From Rhodobacterales bacterium (lineage in GTDB: Bacteria; Pseudomonadota; Alphaproteobacteria; Rhodobacterales; Rhodobacteraceae), in assembly GCA_002748265.1 (NCBI GenBank), contig PDRY01000021.1:1-64000 (forward strand): a stretch of DNA of 64,000 nucleotides. The letters run 5' to 3'. This document shows positions 42,635 to 54,134 of the stretch, piece after piece. Position 1 is the first letter of the stretch, and each line of letters begins with the position of its first letter. A program made the position numbers and the translations under genes. A model generated the notes under the pieces. That model was not told where the DNA came from, did not search any database, and saw only the letters and a list, made by a program, of their open reading frames with translations.

Positions 42635-43351
42635 ATGATCCTCTACCCCGCCATCGACCTCAAAGACGGCCAGGCCGTGCGCCTCTTGCGCGGCGACATG
42701 GACAAGGCGACCGTGTTCAACGACGACCCCGCCGCGCAGGCCAAAGCGTTTCAGGACGCGGGCGCGCAATGGCTGCACCTCGTCGATCTGAACGGCGCCT
42801 TTGCCGGGGAGCCTGTCAACGCCGCCCCAGTTGATGCGATCCTGAAGGAATGCTCGATCCCCGCCCAGCTCGGCGGCGGCATCCGGGACATGGCCACCAT
42901 TGAGGCCTGGCTCTCCAAAGGGCTCGCCCGCGTGATTCTGGGCACTGTAGCCGTGGAAAACCCGGATCTGGTGCGCGAAGCCGCCCGCGCCTTCCCCGGC
43001 AAGGTCGCCGTGGGCATCGACGCCCGCAAGGGCTTCGTCGCCACCAAAGGCTGGGCCGAAGAAACCGAGGTCCAGGCCACCGATCTGGCCAAATCCTTCG
43101 AAGACGCCGGGGTCGCCGCGATCATCTACACCGATATCGACCGCGACGGCGCCATGCAGGGGCCGAACGTGGCGGCCACCGAAAGCCTCGCCCGCGCCGT
43201 GTCGATCCCGGTCATCGCATCGGGCGGCGTCTCCTCTCTGGGCGACCTAATCGCTCTGCGCGACACGGGGACCATCGCCGGCGCGATCTCGGGCCGCGCG
43301 CTCTATGACGGCGCGCTCGACCTGAATGACGCCCTGGCGGCGCTCAAGTGA
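42635..43351 (+). CDS. hisA: ProFAR isomerase
   Basis: A 238-residue TIM-barrel enzyme (phosphoribosylformimino-AICAR-phosphate isomerase). [20 protein letters not shown] carries the catalytic Asp8, and [16 protein letters not shown] carries the second Asp. The two phosphate loops, QLGGGIRD and IASGGVSS, are clear. AGGAG precedes the ATG. A small membrane-protein gene begins inside its stop codon. Confidence 0.96.
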   Translation: MILYPAIDLKDGQAVRLLRGDMDKATVFNDDPAAQAKAFQDAGAQWLHLVDLNGAFAGEPVNAAPVDAILKECSIPAQLGGGIRDMATIEAWLSKGLARVILGTVAVENPDLVREAARAFPGKVAVGIDARKGFVATKGWAEETEVQATDLAKSFEDAGVAAIIYTDIDRDGAMQGPNVAATESLARAVSIPVIASGGVSSLGDLIALRDTGTIAGAISGRALYDGALDLNDALAALK

Positions 43352-43641
43352 CACGGCGGCGCGCGCCCGGGCTGGTGCTTCTGGCGCTCGGCCTGATGCC
43401 CATCGGCCTGCCGCTGATGGCCACCGCGATTTCCCACGCCCTGCCCGGCTGCGCCGCCAACGAACTCGGCGCCACGGGCTGTAGCTTCGCGGGGCACGAC
43501 CTGAACGAAGCGCTCGCCGCGCCGTTCCGGCTCCTGCCCTGGATCGCCCCTGGCTTCGCGCTCGCCCTGGCCGGAGCCCTCTGGACCCTCTCCGCCTGGA
43601 GCGCCCAACGGGCCCAGACCCGCCGCGCCAAGCACCGCTAA
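43348..43641 (+). CDS. Small two-helix membrane protein between hisA and hisF
   Basis: A 97-residue protein with hydrophobic helices at about residues 9-30 and 62-84 and positively charged ends. The loop between them ([20 protein letters not shown]) has two cysteines that could form a disulfide outside. It starts with a GTG overlapping the hisA stop (GTGA), which supports translation. I recognise no domain. Its position within the histidine genes looks conserved in roseobacters, but a link to histidine synthesis is unproven. Confidence 0.75.
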   Translation: MTRRRAPGLVLLALGLMPIGLPLMATAISHALPGCAANELGATGCSFAGHDLNEALAAPFRLLPWIAPGFALALAGALWTLSAWSAQRAQTRRAKHR

Positions 43642-43700
43642 CGGTTTGACCACAAAACCGGGCATTCCGGTCAAAACGTCCCTCTTCCCCGCCCCGCTCT

Positions 43701-43747
43701 TCTTATTTGTCCAAATACCTCGGGGGTGTGGGGGCAGCGCCCCCACC
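43701..43747. repeat. REP-like GC hairpin element
   Basis: TCTTATTTGTCCAAATACC followed by CGGGGGTGTGGGGGCAGC and its complement. The core GTGGGGGC (43728-43735) pairs with GCCCCCAC (43739-43746) over three bases. This TTTGTCCAAATA-CGGGGG layout recalls an intergenic repeat common in Rhodobacteraceae genomes. It lies between the small membrane protein gene and hisF. Confidence 0.55.
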
Positions 43748-43803
43748 CGCTTCCCCTTGGCGCGCGGGTCGGGCATAACGCGGCCAAGCCCCAAGAGGAT
43801 CCC

Positions 43804-44562
43804 ATGCTGAAAACCCGCATCATCCCCTGCCTGGACGTCGCCGATGGTCGCGTCGTGAAAGGCGTGAACTTCGTCGATCTGATCGACGCCGGAGACCCGG
43901 TCGAAGCCGCCATCGCCTATGACGCCGCAGGCGCGGATGAGCTGTGCTTCCTCGACATCCACGCCACCCATGAAAACCGCGGCACCATGTTCGATCTGGT
44001 GACCCGCACCGCCGAACACTGCTTCATGCCGCTCACCATCGGCGGCGGCGTGCGCACACCTGAGGATGTGCGCGCCCTGCTGCTTGCGGGGGCGGACAAG
44101 GTGTCCTTCAACTCCGCCGCCGTGGCCAACCCCGATGTCGTGACCGACAGCGCCCTGCGCTTTGGCAGCCAGTGCATCGTGGTCGCCATCGACGCCAAGA
44201 CGGTCGCGCCGGGCCGCTGGGAAATCTTCACCCATGGCGGCCGCAAGCCCACCGGCATCGACGCCGTAGAATTCGCCCGCACCGTTGCGGAGAAAGGCGC
44301 CGGAGAGATCCTGCTTACCTCCATGGACCGCGACGGCACGAAAGCGGGGTTCAACCTGCCCCTGACCCGCGCCATCGCGGATGCCGTGGACATTCCCGTG
44401 ATCGCAAGCGGCGGCGTCGGCACGCTCGACCACCTTGTCGAAGGCGTCACCGAGGGCCACGCGAGCGCCGTTTTGGCCGCGTCGATCTTTCATTTCGGCA
44501 CCTACACCATTGGCGAGGCCAAGGCCCACATGGCCGCCGCCGGTATCCCCGTGAGGCTCTGA
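43804..44562 (+). CDS. hisF: Imidazole glycerol phosphate synthase, cyclase subunit
   Basis: A 252-residue TIM barrel paired with HisH. It opens [20 protein letters not shown] with the catalytic Asp11; the second Asp lies in [22 protein letters not shown] and IASGGVGT bind phosphate. I chose the ATG at 43804, where the family begins, rather than the upstream frame. hisE follows one base after its stop. Confidence 0.96.
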   Translation: MLKTRIIPCLDVADGRVVKGVNFVDLIDAGDPVEAAIAYDAAGADELCFLDIHATHENRGTMFDLVTRTAEHCFMPLTIGGGVRTPEDVRALLLAGADKVSFNSAAVANPDVVTDSALRFGSQCIVVAIDAKTVAPGRWEIFTHGGRKPTGIDAVEFARTVAEKGAGEILLTSMDRDGTKAGFNLPLTRAIADAVDIPVIASGGVGTLDHLVEGVTEGHASAVLAASIFHFGTYTIGEAKAHMAAAGIPVRL

Positions 44563-44563
44563 C

Positions 44564-44872
44564 ATGTCGCTCAAACAACTCGCCGCCACCATCGAATCCC
44601 GCAAATCCGCCGACCCATCGGAAAGCTGGACCGCAAAACTGCTGGCCAAGGGCCCGGAGAAATGCGCCGAGAAGTTCGGTGAAGAGGCAATCGAGGCCGT
44701 GATCGAAGCCGTCAAGGGGGACCGCGCCCGGCTGACCTCTGAGGCGGCGGATGTTCTGTTTCACCTGCTGGTGATGTGCGCCGCGCGCGATGTGTCTTTG
44801 GATGACATCGAAGCCGAACTGGCCCGCCGTGAGGGCACATCCGGCATCGCGGAGAAAGCCGCGCGGGGCTGA
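44564..44872 (+). CDS. hisE: Phosphoribosyl-ATP pyrophosphatase
   Basis: A 102-residue single-domain enzyme for the second step of histidine synthesis. KFGEEAIEAVIEAVKGD and SEAADVLFHLLVM carry the paired acidic metal ligands of the MazG-like fold. HisI is separate and not in the window. It closes the hisA-hisF-hisE run. Confidence 0.95.
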   Translation: MSLKQLAATIESRKSADPSESWTAKLLAKGPEKCAEKFGEEAIEAVIEAVKGDRARLTSEAADVLFHLLVMCAARDVSLDDIEAELARREGTSGIAEKAARG

Positions 44873-44959
44873 GCAAGGCTCCGCTGGCACGGAATAGCCC
44901 CGCTAGGCGCCCGCGCCGCGCGCCGTTAGGGTGGCGACACGCAACCCGGAGCCGCGCCC

Positions 44960-46102
44960 ATGTTCACCCGACGCAGTTTTGCCCTGACCCTCGCCGCGAC
45001 CACGCTGACGGCGTGCGGAGGCACCCCTCGCCCGGCCTCGGCTCCGCGCCCGACCGGGCTGCCAGCCGATCTGCGCCCCGTCGCCAATAGCGGCTATGAC
45101 GCCTGGCGCGCCGGGTTCTTTGCGCGGGCTAGCTCCAAAGGCGTGTCGGACAGCACTCTGCAACGCGCCTTCCGCACGGCGGGTTATACGCCGGGCGTTC
45201 TGACCCGCAGCCGCAACCAGATCGAGACCCGCCGCAGCTTCGAGGATTACCTCTCCATCGCCGCATCGGACGAGCGCGTGTCCCAGGGCCGCGCCGCGCT
45301 CGCGCGCCACCGCAGCACCTTGCAGGCCATTGAGGCGCGCTTTGGCGTCGATGCCCGGATCGTCACCGCGATCTGGGGGCTGGAGAGCCGCTACGGCACC
45401 CGCCGGGGCGAGATCCCCGTGATCTCGGCCACCTCGACTCTGGCCTATGCCGGACGGCGCAAAGCGTTCTACGAAAGCCAGCTCATCGCCGCGCTGAAGA
45501 TCCTTCAAAACGGCGACATCACGCCCGAGCGGATGACCGGAAGCTGGGCCGGGGCCATGGGGCACACGCAGTTCATCCCGACCTCTTATCAGGCGTATGC
45601 CGTTGATTTCACGGGCGACGGACGGCGTGACATCTGGTCGGACGATCCCACCGACGCGCTCGCCTCAACGGCGGCGTACCTGTCCCGAAATGGCTGGAAA
45701 GCCGGGCTGCCCTGGGGGGCGGAAGCCGGATCCGGCGCGCCTGCGGGGCGCACGATCCGCCCGCAGCCGGGGGGGCCCAGCTTCGTGGTGACGCAAAACT
45801 TCAATGCCATCAAACGCTACAACGCGTCTGACAGCTACGCGATTGGCATTGGTCACCTGGCGGATCGGATCGGTGGGGCCGGTCCCTTGCGCGGCAGCTT
45901 CCCGCCCGATGCCAATGGGCTGACCAAGGCTGACCGCCAGGCCATCCAGAGGCGGCTGAACGCGGCAGGCTTCGATGCCGGAGAGCCCGACGGCGTGATC
46001 GGCTCGGGCACCCAAGCCGCGATCAGCGCCTTCCAGACCCGCCGCGGCCTGCCGATCACCGGCCAGCCCTCGCGCGCGCTGTTGCAGGCGCTTGGCGGCT
46101 AA
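44960..46102 (+). CDS. MltB-like lytic murein transglycosylase, lipoprotein
   Basis: A 380-residue envelope enzyme. The N-terminus ends in a lipobox (LTAC, Cys19), so it is probably lipid-anchored. The transglycosylase domain spans about residues 40-310, with catalytic Glu in [10 protein letters not shown] and the stretch [17 protein letters not shown] typical of MltB. A C-terminal peptidoglycan-binding repeat ([20 protein letters not shown]) follows. It cleaves glycan strands during wall growth. Its stop overlaps the stop of the convergent copper ATPase gene. Confidence 0.92.
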   Translation: MFTRRSFALTLAATTLTACGGTPRPASAPRPTGLPADLRPVANSGYDAWRAGFFARASSKGVSDSTLQRAFRTAGYTPGVLTRSRNQIETRRSFEDYLSIAASDERVSQGRAALARHRSTLQAIEARFGVDARIVTAIWGLESRYGTRRGEIPVISATSTLAYAGRRKAFYESQLIAALKILQNGDITPERMTGSWAGAMGHTQFIPTSYQAYAVDFTGDGRRDIWSDDPTDALASTAAYLSRNGWKAGLPWGAEAGSGAPAGRTIRPQPGGPSFVVTQNFNAIKRYNASDSYAIGIGHLADRIGGAGPLRGSFPPDANGLTKADRQAIQRRLNAAGFDAGEPDGVIGSGTQAAISAFQTRRGLPITGQPSRALLQALGG

Positions 46103-48543
46103 AACGGCGCGCGGAGCCCCCGCAAGCGCAGGGCGTTGGTCAGCACCAGCACCGACGACAGCGCCATGGCGCCCGCCGCCAGCATTGGCGACAGCAAGAG
46201 CCCAAACGCCGGGTAGAGCACCCCTGCCGCCACCGGGATCAGCAGCACGTTATAGCCAAAGGCCCAAAGCAGGTTCTGGCGGATATTGCGCATGGTCCGG
46301 CGCGAGACATGCAGCGCCGTTGCCACCCCGCGTGGATCCCCCGACATCAGCACGACGTCAGCCGCGTCAATCGCAACATCGGTGCCGGTGCCAATCGCAA
46401 CCCCGACATCGGCCGCTGCAAGCGCGGGCGCGTCATTGATCCCATCACCCACGAAGGCGACCTTGGACTCGGCCTGCAACTCTTTGAGAGAATCAACTTT
46501 CTGCCCGGGCAAAAGACCCGCCCGCAGATGCTTGATCCCCAGTTCACCCGCAATGGCCTGCGCAGCGGCAGGGCTGTCCCCCGTCAGCATCACACAGCGC
46601 AGCCCGGCGCGATGAAGCGCCGCCACGGCGGCAGGCGCCTCGGGCTTGATCGGGTCCGCGACCGAGATCAGCCCCGCAAGCGCTCCGTCCACGGCGATGT
46701 AGACGAGCGTGCGTCCAAGCGCCGCCTGCTCCGCTGCGGGCTGCGCCAGGGCGTCGGTTGCGATCCCGTGCTGTTCCAGAAGCCTCGCGGTTCCCAGAAG
46801 CAGCGCGTGCCCCTCTGCGCGGGCCTGGACGCCCAGGCCGGTGAGCGACTGGAATTCGGTCACCTCTGGCACAGACGCGTTGTCTTCGGTGGCGGCGCGT
46901 CGGATTGCAGCGGCCACCGGGTGTTCCGAGCTGTGCTCCGCCGCGCCCGCCAGCCGCAAGAGCGCGGCGCGGTCGTGGCCGGGCAGTGCGATCAGCTCCG
47001 TCAGGGCGGGACGGCCAGCGGTCAGCGTGCCGGTCTTGTCAAAGGCCACCACCCCCACGCCTTGCAGCGATTGCAGCGCATCGCCCCGGCGAAACAGCAC
47101 CCCCAGTTGCGCCGCGCGCCCCGTGGCGACCGTGATTGAGGTCGGCGTGGCCAGCCCCATCGCGCAGGGGCAGGCAATGATGAGCACGGACACCCCGGCG
47201 ACCAGGGCGTGAGGAAGACGGGGATCAGGGCCCCAGATCAACCAGGCGAGGATCGTCACCGCGGCCACGGCGAGGACTGCGGGAACGAAAATGGCGGTGA
47301 TCTTGTCCACGGCACCCTGGATCGGGAGCTTCGCCCCCTGCGCCTGTTCGACAAGCCTAATAATCTGCGAGAGCACGGTTTCGGACCCAACCCGCTCCGC
47401 GCGCACCCGCAGAGCGCCGCGCCCGTTGACCGTGGCGCCGGTGACGGCGGCACCGGGGGTCTTGGAGATGGGAATTGGCTCCCCGGAGATCATGCTTTCA
47501 TCCACGAAGCTTTCACCACTCAGAACGGTGCCGTCGGTGGCGATCCGCTCCCCGGGACGGACGAGGAAAACGTCGCCCTGCGTGAGGTGTTCGCGCGGCA
47601 GTTCGATCACCTCGGTGCCACGCTCCACCCGCGCGGTGTCGGGCTGAAGCCCCACCAACCGCGCAATCGCGGCGCCCGTGCGGCCCTTGGCGCGGGCTTC
47701 GAGCCAGCGGCCAATAAGGATCAGCGTCACGATGACAGCCGCCGCTTCGAAGTAGACGTGGCCCGCGCCATCCGGGAGCAAGCTCGGAATGAGCGTGGCC
47801 ACCACGGAATAGGCGAAGGCCGCGCTTGTGCCGAGCGCCACGAGCGCGTTCATGTCCGGCGCGGCGCGGAGCAAACCGGGTACGCCCTTGACGAAGAAGC
47901 GCCGGCCCGGCCCGATCAGCACAAGAGCCGTGAGGACCATCTGCACAAGGTTGCTGAAGCGCGCGCCGAAGTTGGACGACAAGAATGCATCGAAGCCGGG
48001 AAAGATGTGGCCGCCCATCGCAAGAATCACGACGGGAAGCGTCAGAAGTGCCGCTGCGATCGTGTCGCGGCGCAGGGCGCCAAGTTCTGCGGCCCGCCGA
48101 TCCTCCACCGGCGCGGAGTGATCCCGAACGCTGGCCGGGTAGCCCGCCGCGGTGGCCACGCGCGCCAGCTCCTCCGGATCGCTCGCCCCAACCGCGTATC
48201 GGATCCACGCGGTTTCAGCCGCGAGATTGACAGACACATCCACAACGCCCGGCGCGGCCAAAAGCGCCTTCTCGACCCGGCCGAGGCAGCTGGCGCAGTT
48301 CATGTTTTCAACGATGAGGGTCGTTGTCGCGGTGATCGCGGGGTAGCCAGCGGTCTCTAAGGCGGTCACCACCTGCGCGGCGGTCGCGGGCGCGCTGTAG
48401 GTAATCTCTGCGCGCTCCGTCGCCAGGTTGACTTGCGCCGTCGAGACCCCTTCGACACCAAGCAGCGCCTGCTGCGCCCGCGCCACGCAAGAGGCGCAGG
48501 AGAGGCCTTCCAAAGTGACCGTAAGCTCTCGGACATCGGACAT
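46099..48543 (-). CDS. copA: Copper-exporting P-type ATPase
   Basis: An 814-residue P1B ATPase. Two N-terminal metal-binding domains carry GLSCASC (Cys16, 19) and NMNCASC (Cys83, 86). The core has SGEPIPISK, the membrane CPC in [20 protein letters not shown] with the phosphorylated Asp, and [10 protein letters not shown]. The helix pattern and the CPC motif indicate Cu+ export. AAAGGAT before the ATG at 48543 makes this start better than the one at 48564. No CueR-type regulator gene is adjacent. About 140 bases upstream hold an imperfect GC stem (48599-48613 with 48653-48668). Confidence 0.93.
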   Translation of the reverse strand: MSDVRELTVTLEGLSCASCVARAQQALLGVEGVSTAQVNLATERAEITYSAPATAAQVVTALETAGYPAITATTTLIVENMNCASCLGRVEKALLAAPGVVDVSVNLAAETAWIRYAVGASDPEELARVATAAGYPASVRDHSAPVEDRRAAELGALRRDTIAAALLTLPVVILAMGGHIFPGFDAFLSSNFGARFSNLVQMVLTALVLIGPGRRFFVKGVPGLLRAAPDMNALVALGTSAAFAYSVVATLIPSLLPDGAGHVYFEAAAVIVTLILIGRWLEARAKGRTGAAIARLVGLQPDTARVERGTEVIELPREHLTQGDVFLVRPGERIATDGTVLSGESFVDESMISGEPIPISKTPGAAVTGATVNGRGALRVRAERVGSETVLSQIIRLVEQAQGAKLPIQGAVDKITAIFVPAVLAVAAVTILAWLIWGPDPRLPHALVAGVSVLIIACPCAMGLATPTSITVATGRAAQLGVLFRRGDALQSLQGVGVVAFDKTGTLTAGRPALTELIALPGHDRAALLRLAGAAEHSSEHPVAAAIRRAATEDNASVPEVTEFQSLTGLGVQARAEGHALLLGTARLLEQHGIATDALAQPAAEQAALGRTLVYIAVDGALAGLISVADPIKPEAPAAVAALHRAGLRCVMLTGDSPAAAQAIAGELGIKHLRAGLLPGQKVDSLKELQAESKVAFVGDGINDAPALAAADVGVAIGTGTDVAIDAADVVLMSGDPRGVATALHVSRRTMRNIRQNLLWAFGYNVLLIPVAAGVLYPAFGLLLSPMLAAGAMALSSVLVLTNALRLRGLRAPF

Positions 48544-48682
48544 GCTGGGTATCCTTTCTGGCATTTCGCGCGAGGCGCGAGCCTTTCAGGACTATGTGGC
48601 GGGCTTTTTCGGGAGGGTAAAGGCGGTGACGGGTCCGCGCGGGTCAGTCACGCCCGAAAAGGCCCCGCCGCTCCGGCGCAGA

Positions 48683-49318
48683 TCACGAAGGCGTGCCCAT
48701 GACCAGCGTCAATCCGGGCACGACCGCGTGGCCAGATTTGGGATCCAGGTTGGGACGCACCTTCCCGCAACGACTGGCCCGCAGCACCGTACCAGCGGGT
48801 CTTTGCCGCGCCTCGCTCAGGACACTGCTTGCGCATTGCAGGCTTTCGGAGACGGGATCATCCGCCATCCGCCAGATCCATCCGACGCGCAGCTCAGCCG
48901 GATCGCCGGGCCAAGCCTCCTGCCCCGCGCGCAGCATCCGCTCCGCCAGCGACGCCCCTGCAACCGGCCCGGCCCCGTCAAAGAAAACGACCAGAACCCG
49001 CCGCCCGACACGCCCGGTGACATCGCCGCGGCGGCATTGCGCGCGCATCGCTGTTTCGACGGCTGCGGCCGCATCGCTCCGCGAAAGATGAAGGAGCAAC
49101 AACACCCCATCGCGCCCGCCAATGGCATCGACCAGCAAGGGCGGACGTTCCGGCGGTTTCCGGGCGAGCCGGGGACGCAAGACCAAGGCAGCAACGCAGC
49201 CGAGCGCTGCCGCCAGGGCGGAGGCGATCCCGGTGGCTTCCGCGAGGGCAGCGACAAGGATCGCAGTGCCGATAACGGTGAGCTCAGCCGGGGCGATATG
49301 GTTGGTCAATCGTGACAT
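48683..49318 (-). CDS. Membrane protein with degenerate GGDEF-like domain
   Basis: A 211-residue protein with two N-terminal hydrophobic helices (about residues 13-47). The rest follows the outline of a diguanylate cyclase domain: DVTGRVGRRVLVVFFDGAG where active enzymes have a GGDEF loop, then ASLAERMLRAGQ, LRVGWIWRMADD in place of the usual SIGVA strand, and ASSVLSEARQRPAG. The GGDEF and metal-binding residues are missing, so it cannot be an active cyclase. It may be a structural or effector remnant. The match is by eye. Confidence 0.6.
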   Translation of the reverse strand: MSRLTNHIAPAELTVIGTAILVAALAEATGIASALAAALGCVAALVLRPRLARKPPERPPLLVDAIGGRDGVLLLLHLSRSDAAAAVETAMRAQCRRGDVTGRVGRRVLVVFFDGAGPVAGASLAERMLRAGQEAWPGDPAELRVGWIWRMADDPVSESLQCASSVLSEARQRPAGTVLRASRCGKVRPNLDPKSGHAVVPGLTLVMGTPS

Positions 49319-49353
49319 GACCGCACCCTAGCCCCGCGTCCCTTAAGGCCAGG

Positions 49354-49818
49354 TTACCGCAGATCGCCAATCGGGCCGTCAAGGCGTTCCTCGGACAGGA
49401 GCACATTGGCCTCGACATGACCGACGCCGGGTAAGGTCATCAAGCGCCGCCTCAAAACACGTTCGAAATCGCCCAGATCGCGCGCCACTACCCGCAAACG
49501 GTAATCGAACAGGCCCAGCACGTGTTCCACCAGCTGGACCTCAGGAATGGCACAGACCGCGCGTTCGAAGTCCTCCAAGGAGGTCCGCCCCTTGGTTGCC
49601 AGTTTGACCCCCAGGAACACCGTGACGCCAAAGCCCAGTTGCGCGCCGTCCAGCTCCAGCCGCGCGCGGTTGAGCACCCCGGCGTCGCGCAGGCGTTTGA
49701 GCCGCCGCCAGGTGGCGGGCTGGCTCAGGCCAATGCGGCGGCCCAGCTCTCCGGCGGACAGCCCGGCGTCGCGGGTCACCGCCCGCAGGATCGCGAAATC
49801 GGTCTCATCCAACGTCAT
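49354..49818 (-). CDS. Lrp/AsnC-family regulator
   Basis: A 154-residue regulator with helix-turn-helix (ILRAVTRDAGLSAGELGRRI, then QPATWRRLKRL) and an AsnC domain (LGLFDYRLRVVARDL). It is the second of a tandem pair; its ATG overlaps the stop of the first (ATGA). The pair is divergent from ilvC, so control of branched-chain amino acid synthesis is plausible. The effector amino acid is unknown. Confidence 0.88.
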   Translation of the reverse strand: MTLDETDFAILRAVTRDAGLSAGELGRRIGLSQPATWRRLKRLRDAGVLNRARLELDGAQLGFGVTVFLGVKLATKGRTSLEDFERAVCAIPEVQLVEHVLGLFDYRLRVVARDLGDFERVLRRRLMTLPGVGHVEANVLLSEERLDGPIGDLR

Positions 49819-50270
49819 ACCGGCAGCCCCGGATCGTCCTTCAATGTGGTCACGGTCATCAGCCCCTCGATGTCCGAGATATGAGGCAATGCCAGAAGCT
49901 GGTCGCGCCAGATCGCCTGGTAATGCGCCATGTCGCGCGCGATCACCGACAACCGCAGATCGACGCGGCCCAGGAACGTCTGGATCTCGATCACCTCGGG
50001 CACTTTGCGGGCCGCTTCGGTGAAATCCTCAAACGCACGCGGGCGGGTCTTGTCGAGCGTGATACGCAGACTGACGGTGACCTCATAGCCCAAAGCGCGC
50101 CAGTCAATCACAGCCCTGCGCCCCCGAAACACACCCTGCTCGCGCAGACGCTCAATGCGGCGCGCGGCGCGCGATGCGGTCATGCCCGCCTGATCGGCCA
50201 GATCGGCGATGCTGAGATCGGGATCGCTCTGCCAGAGCCGGAGAAGCCGACGGTCCATATCATCAAGCAT
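49815..50270 (-). CDS. Lrp/AsnC-family regulator
   Basis: A 151-residue regulator: MDRRLLRLWQSDPDLSIADLA and MTASRAARRIERLRE form the DNA-binding part, followed by an AsnC domain (FLGRVDLRLSVIARDM). I placed the start at the ATG at 50270; the frame extends to 50309 without a typical Lrp beginning, and the Met at 50258 is also possible. It is first in a two-gene Lrp operon divergent from ilvC by 134 bases. The two paralogues may form mixed oligomers. Confidence 0.85.
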   Translation of the reverse strand: MLDDMDRRLLRLWQSDPDLSIADLADQAGMTASRAARRIERLREQGVFRGRRAVIDWRALGYEVTVSLRITLDKTRPRAFEDFTEAARKVPEVIEIQTFLGRVDLRLSVIARDMAHYQAIWRDQLLALPHISDIEGLMTVTTLKDDPGLPV

Positions 50271-50272
50271 GA

Positions 50273-51427
<1,155 letters not shown>

Positions 51428-51444
51428 GCAGACAACACTGCCAG

Positions 51445-51478
51445 AAGGGCGGTCCGGACACCCCGGGCCGCCCTTTTT
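51445..51478 (+). terminator. Rho-independent terminator of ilvC
   Basis: AAGGGCGG-TCCGG pairs with CCGG-GCCGCCCTT over a short loop, ending in five Ts. It starts 18 bases after the ilvC stop. Confidence 0.88.
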
Positions 51479-51497
51479 CGTTTCAGGAGCCCGCATC

Positions 51498-51890
51498 ATG
51501 GACCAGCAAGAGCTTGATCGTATCCACGCCGAGCGCCACGGCTACTTCACTCCGAAGTGGTTCGGGCGGCTAATGCGCGGAGAACTGTCTCTGGGTGACA
51601 CATTCTGGATCGGCAATTACGGCGTGGCGCTTGTCACGGTCCCGGCGGCCTTCCTGATCGCGATGCTCGCGAAAATCGTGTCAGAACAAACCTATCTGAC
51701 CACGATGATGGTCGTTGCCGTTGCCTTTGCGCTCTACCATCTGGCGCTGACGCGAGCGGTCTGGATCACTGCGCGGCGCGCACCGGGGCGCGGAGGCTGG
51801 CGATGGGTCGGACTGTTCATCACCGCACTCAACGCGGCTTTAGCGATCGTCCTGCTGGGCGGCTGGGCCGAGACTTTGGGACTGATCTAG
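51498..51890 (+). CDS. Small membrane protein of unknown function
   Basis: A 130-residue protein with three hydrophobic segments, about residues 41-61, 66-86 and 103-124. The N-terminal HGYFTPKWFGRLMRGELSLGDTFW resembles the start of small roseobacter membrane proteins of unknown role. CAGGAG ten bases before the ATG supports translation. It precedes the DMT exporter by four bases, so the two are co-transcribed. Confidence 0.75.
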   Translation: MDQQELDRIHAERHGYFTPKWFGRLMRGELSLGDTFWIGNYGVALVTVPAAFLIAMLAKIVSEQTYLTTMMVVAVAFALYHLALTRAVWITARRAPGRGGWRWVGLFITALNAALAIVLLGGWAETLGLI

Positions 51891-51894
51891 CCCC

Positions 51895-52791
51895 ATGGCG
51901 CAAGCCCCGACCCGAGCAAACTGGATCTCCATCGCCCTGCTGGGCGTGATCTGGGGCGGCACCTTCATGGTGACGACCGTGGCGCTGCGCGGCTATGGCC
52001 CGCTCACCGTCGCCTGTGCACGCACGACACTGGGCGCAGTTGCTACGCTGGCCCTGATGATTGCCATGCGGAGGCCGCTGCCGAAAGGCGCACAGGCATG
52101 GCAGCAACTGGCCATCATCGGGATCATCAACACGGCCCTGCCCTTCGTGCTGCTGTCCTGGGGATTGCAGCATGTGCCATCGGCCTTTGCGGGCATTTCC
52201 ATGTCTGCGCTGCCGCTGTTCGTGCTGCCGCTGGCCCATGTCTTCACCGATGAAAAGATGCACCTGCGCCGCCTGATCGGGGTGATCATCGGCTTTTGCG
52301 GCGCGCTTGTACTGATCGGACCGGGGCTGGCTCAACTTGGCCAAGGGAGCGAGCCTCTGGCCCAGCTCGCCTGCCTTGCGTCCACAGTCAGCTATGCCAT
52401 CGCGTCGATCATGACCCGGCGCGCGCCGCCGATGGATCCGATCGCGCTCACCGCGATGACGCTGGTTGCCGGGTCCGTCGTGCTGGTGCCCATCACGCTC
52501 GCCGTTGAGGGCGTCCCCCACTGGGCAGGGCGCGAGGCCGGTCTGGCCATCCTGTTCCTGGGGTTGGTGCCGACCGGGCTGGCGGCGCTGCTGCGCACGT
52601 TGGTGATCCGCTCCGCCGGGTCGGTGTTCATGACGCTGGTCAACTACCAGGTCCCGCTCTGGTCGGTCGTGTTCGGCGCGCTGTTCCTAAACGAGGCGCT
52701 GCCGCTGCGGTTCTTCGTGGCGCTCGGCCTGATCCTGACCGGGATCGCGGTCAGCCAATGGCGCAGCCTGATGGGCGTGCTGCGGCGCTAG
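51895..52791 (+). CDS. EamA/DMT-family transporter
   Basis: A 298-residue exporter of the drug/metabolite superfamily with ten helices in two EamA repeats ([19 protein letters not shown] at the start, then the second repeat from about residue 160). Substrates of such proteins are usually amino acids or other metabolites; none can be named here. Its stop shares the palindrome CTAG with the stop of the convergent glmM gene. Confidence 0.87.
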   Translation: MAQAPTRANWISIALLGVIWGGTFMVTTVALRGYGPLTVACARTTLGAVATLALMIAMRRPLPKGAQAWQQLAIIGIINTALPFVLLSWGLQHVPSAFAGISMSALPLFVLPLAHVFTDEKMHLRRLIGVIIGFCGALVLIGPGLAQLGQGSEPLAQLACLASTVSYAIASIMTRRAPPMDPIALTAMTLVAGSVVLVPITLAVEGVPHWAGREAGLAILFLGLVPTGLAALLRTLVIRSAGSVFMTLVNYQVPLWSVVFGALFLNEALPLRFFVALGLILTGIAVSQWRSLMGVLRR

Positions 52792-54134
52792 GCGCCTTCG
52801 CGCTCGATCAGCGCGGCCAGATCGCCCACCACCTGTTTAAGCAGAACGTCATCTTCGCATTCGGCCATGACGCGGATCAGCGGCTCGGTCCCCGATTTGC
52901 GGATCAAGAGACGCCCCTGCCCGTCCAGAGTTTGCTCCGCCTGTGAAATCGCGGCCTTCACGCTGGCCAGCTCAAGCGGCGCCTTGCCATCCGCGTAGCG
53001 CACATTCTGCAAGAGCTGCGGGACCGGGGTGAACTGGCGCGCCAGCTCGGACGCCTTGCGCCCGGTTTCCGCCATCGCCGCCAGGAACTGCAGCCCCGCC
53101 AGCATCCCGTCGCCGGTGGTGGCATAGTCAGTCATTACGATATGGCCGGACTGCTCTCCGCCCAGCACCCAGCCGTTCTGGCGCATGGCCTCAACGACAT
53201 AGCGATCCCCGACCTTGGTGCGGTGCAGATCCATGCCGCGCTCCTTCAGGAAACGCTCCAGCCCGAGATTGGACATGACGGTGGCGACAAGCGTGTCTCC
53301 GGCCAGTTTCCCGGCCTTGTGCCAACGGTCAGCCATCAACGCCATGATCTGGTCGCCATCGGCGAGCGCGCCGGTTTCGTCGAGGATCAGGACACGGTCC
53401 GCATCGCCATCCAGGCAGATCCCCACATCGGCGCCGTGATCGCGCACCGCCTGTGCGGCGGTGTCGGGCTTGGTCGAGCCGCAGTTTTCGTTGATGTTCC
53501 GACCATCCGGCGCGACACCGACGGGGATCACTTCGGCACCCAGCTCCCACAGGATTTCGGGCGCAACGCGGTAGGCGGCCCCGTTGGCACAGTCGATCAC
53601 CACCTTCAGCCCGGCGAGCCCGCGCTGCGACGGGAACGCCGCCTTGAGCCGTTCGGCATAGCGGAACCGGCCATCGTCAATCCGCTTGGCGCGGCCAATG
53701 TTCTGCGCCTGAGACGGCTCGACGCCCTCTTCGATCAGGGCTTCGATCTCAAGCTCGGCCTCATCCGACAGCTTGAACCCGTCAGGGCCGAAGAACTTGA
53801 TCCCATTGTCATAATGCGGGTTGTGGCTGGCCGAGATCATGATCCCCAGATCGGCCCGCATGGACTGCGTGAGCATCCCGACCGCCGGGGTCGGGACCGG
53901 CCCCAGCAGCAGCACATTCATCCCCGTCGAGGTCAGCCCCGCCGTCAGCGCGTTTTCAAACATATAGCCCGAGAGCCGCGTGTCCTTGCCGATCACGACC
54001 CGGTGCCCGTTCGATCCGTCATTGCGGAAATAGCGCCCGGCAGCCGCCCCGATGCGCAGCGCCATTTCGGCGGTCATCGGGTAGGTATTCGCGCGCCCCC
54101 GCACGCCATCGGTTCCGAAAAATTTGCGGCTCAT
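52788..54134 (-). CDS. glmM: Phosphoglucosamine mutase
   Basis: A 448-residue enzyme making glucosamine-1-phosphate for peptidoglycan and [16 protein letters not shown] opens the protein. [12 protein letters not shown] carries the phosphoserine (Ser103). [12 protein letters not shown] is the metal loop and [12 protein letters not shown] the sugar-phosphate binding end. It begins inside the folP stop (ATGA). The folB-folP-glmM order is common in proteobacteria. Confidence 0.97.
   Translation of the reverse strand: MSRKFFGTDGVRGRANTYPMTAEMALRIGAAAGRYFRNDGSNGHRVVIGKDTRLSGYMFENALTAGLTSTGMNVLLLGPVPTPAVGMLTQSMRADLGIMISASHNPHYDNGIKFFGPDGFKLSDEAELEIEALIEEGVEPSQAQNIGRAKRIDDGRFRYAERLKAAFPSQRGLAGLKVVIDCANGAAYRVAPEILWELGAEVIPVGVAPDGRNINENCGSTKPDTAAQAVRDHGADVGICLDGDADRVLILDETGALADGDQIMALMADRWHKAGKLAGDTLVATVMSNLGLERFLKERGMDLHRTKVGDRYVVEAMRQNGWVLGGEQSGHIVMTDYATTGDGMLAGLQFLAAMAETGRKASELARQFTPVPQLLQNVRYADGKAPLELASVKAAISQAEQTLDGQGRLLIRKSGTEPLIRVMAECEDDVLLKQVVGDLAALIEREGA

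Noticed and set aside
43303-44715. 470-codon open frame on the minus strand
   Set aside because: Antisense across hisF, hisE and part of hisA; His/Gly-rich shadow without a family pattern.
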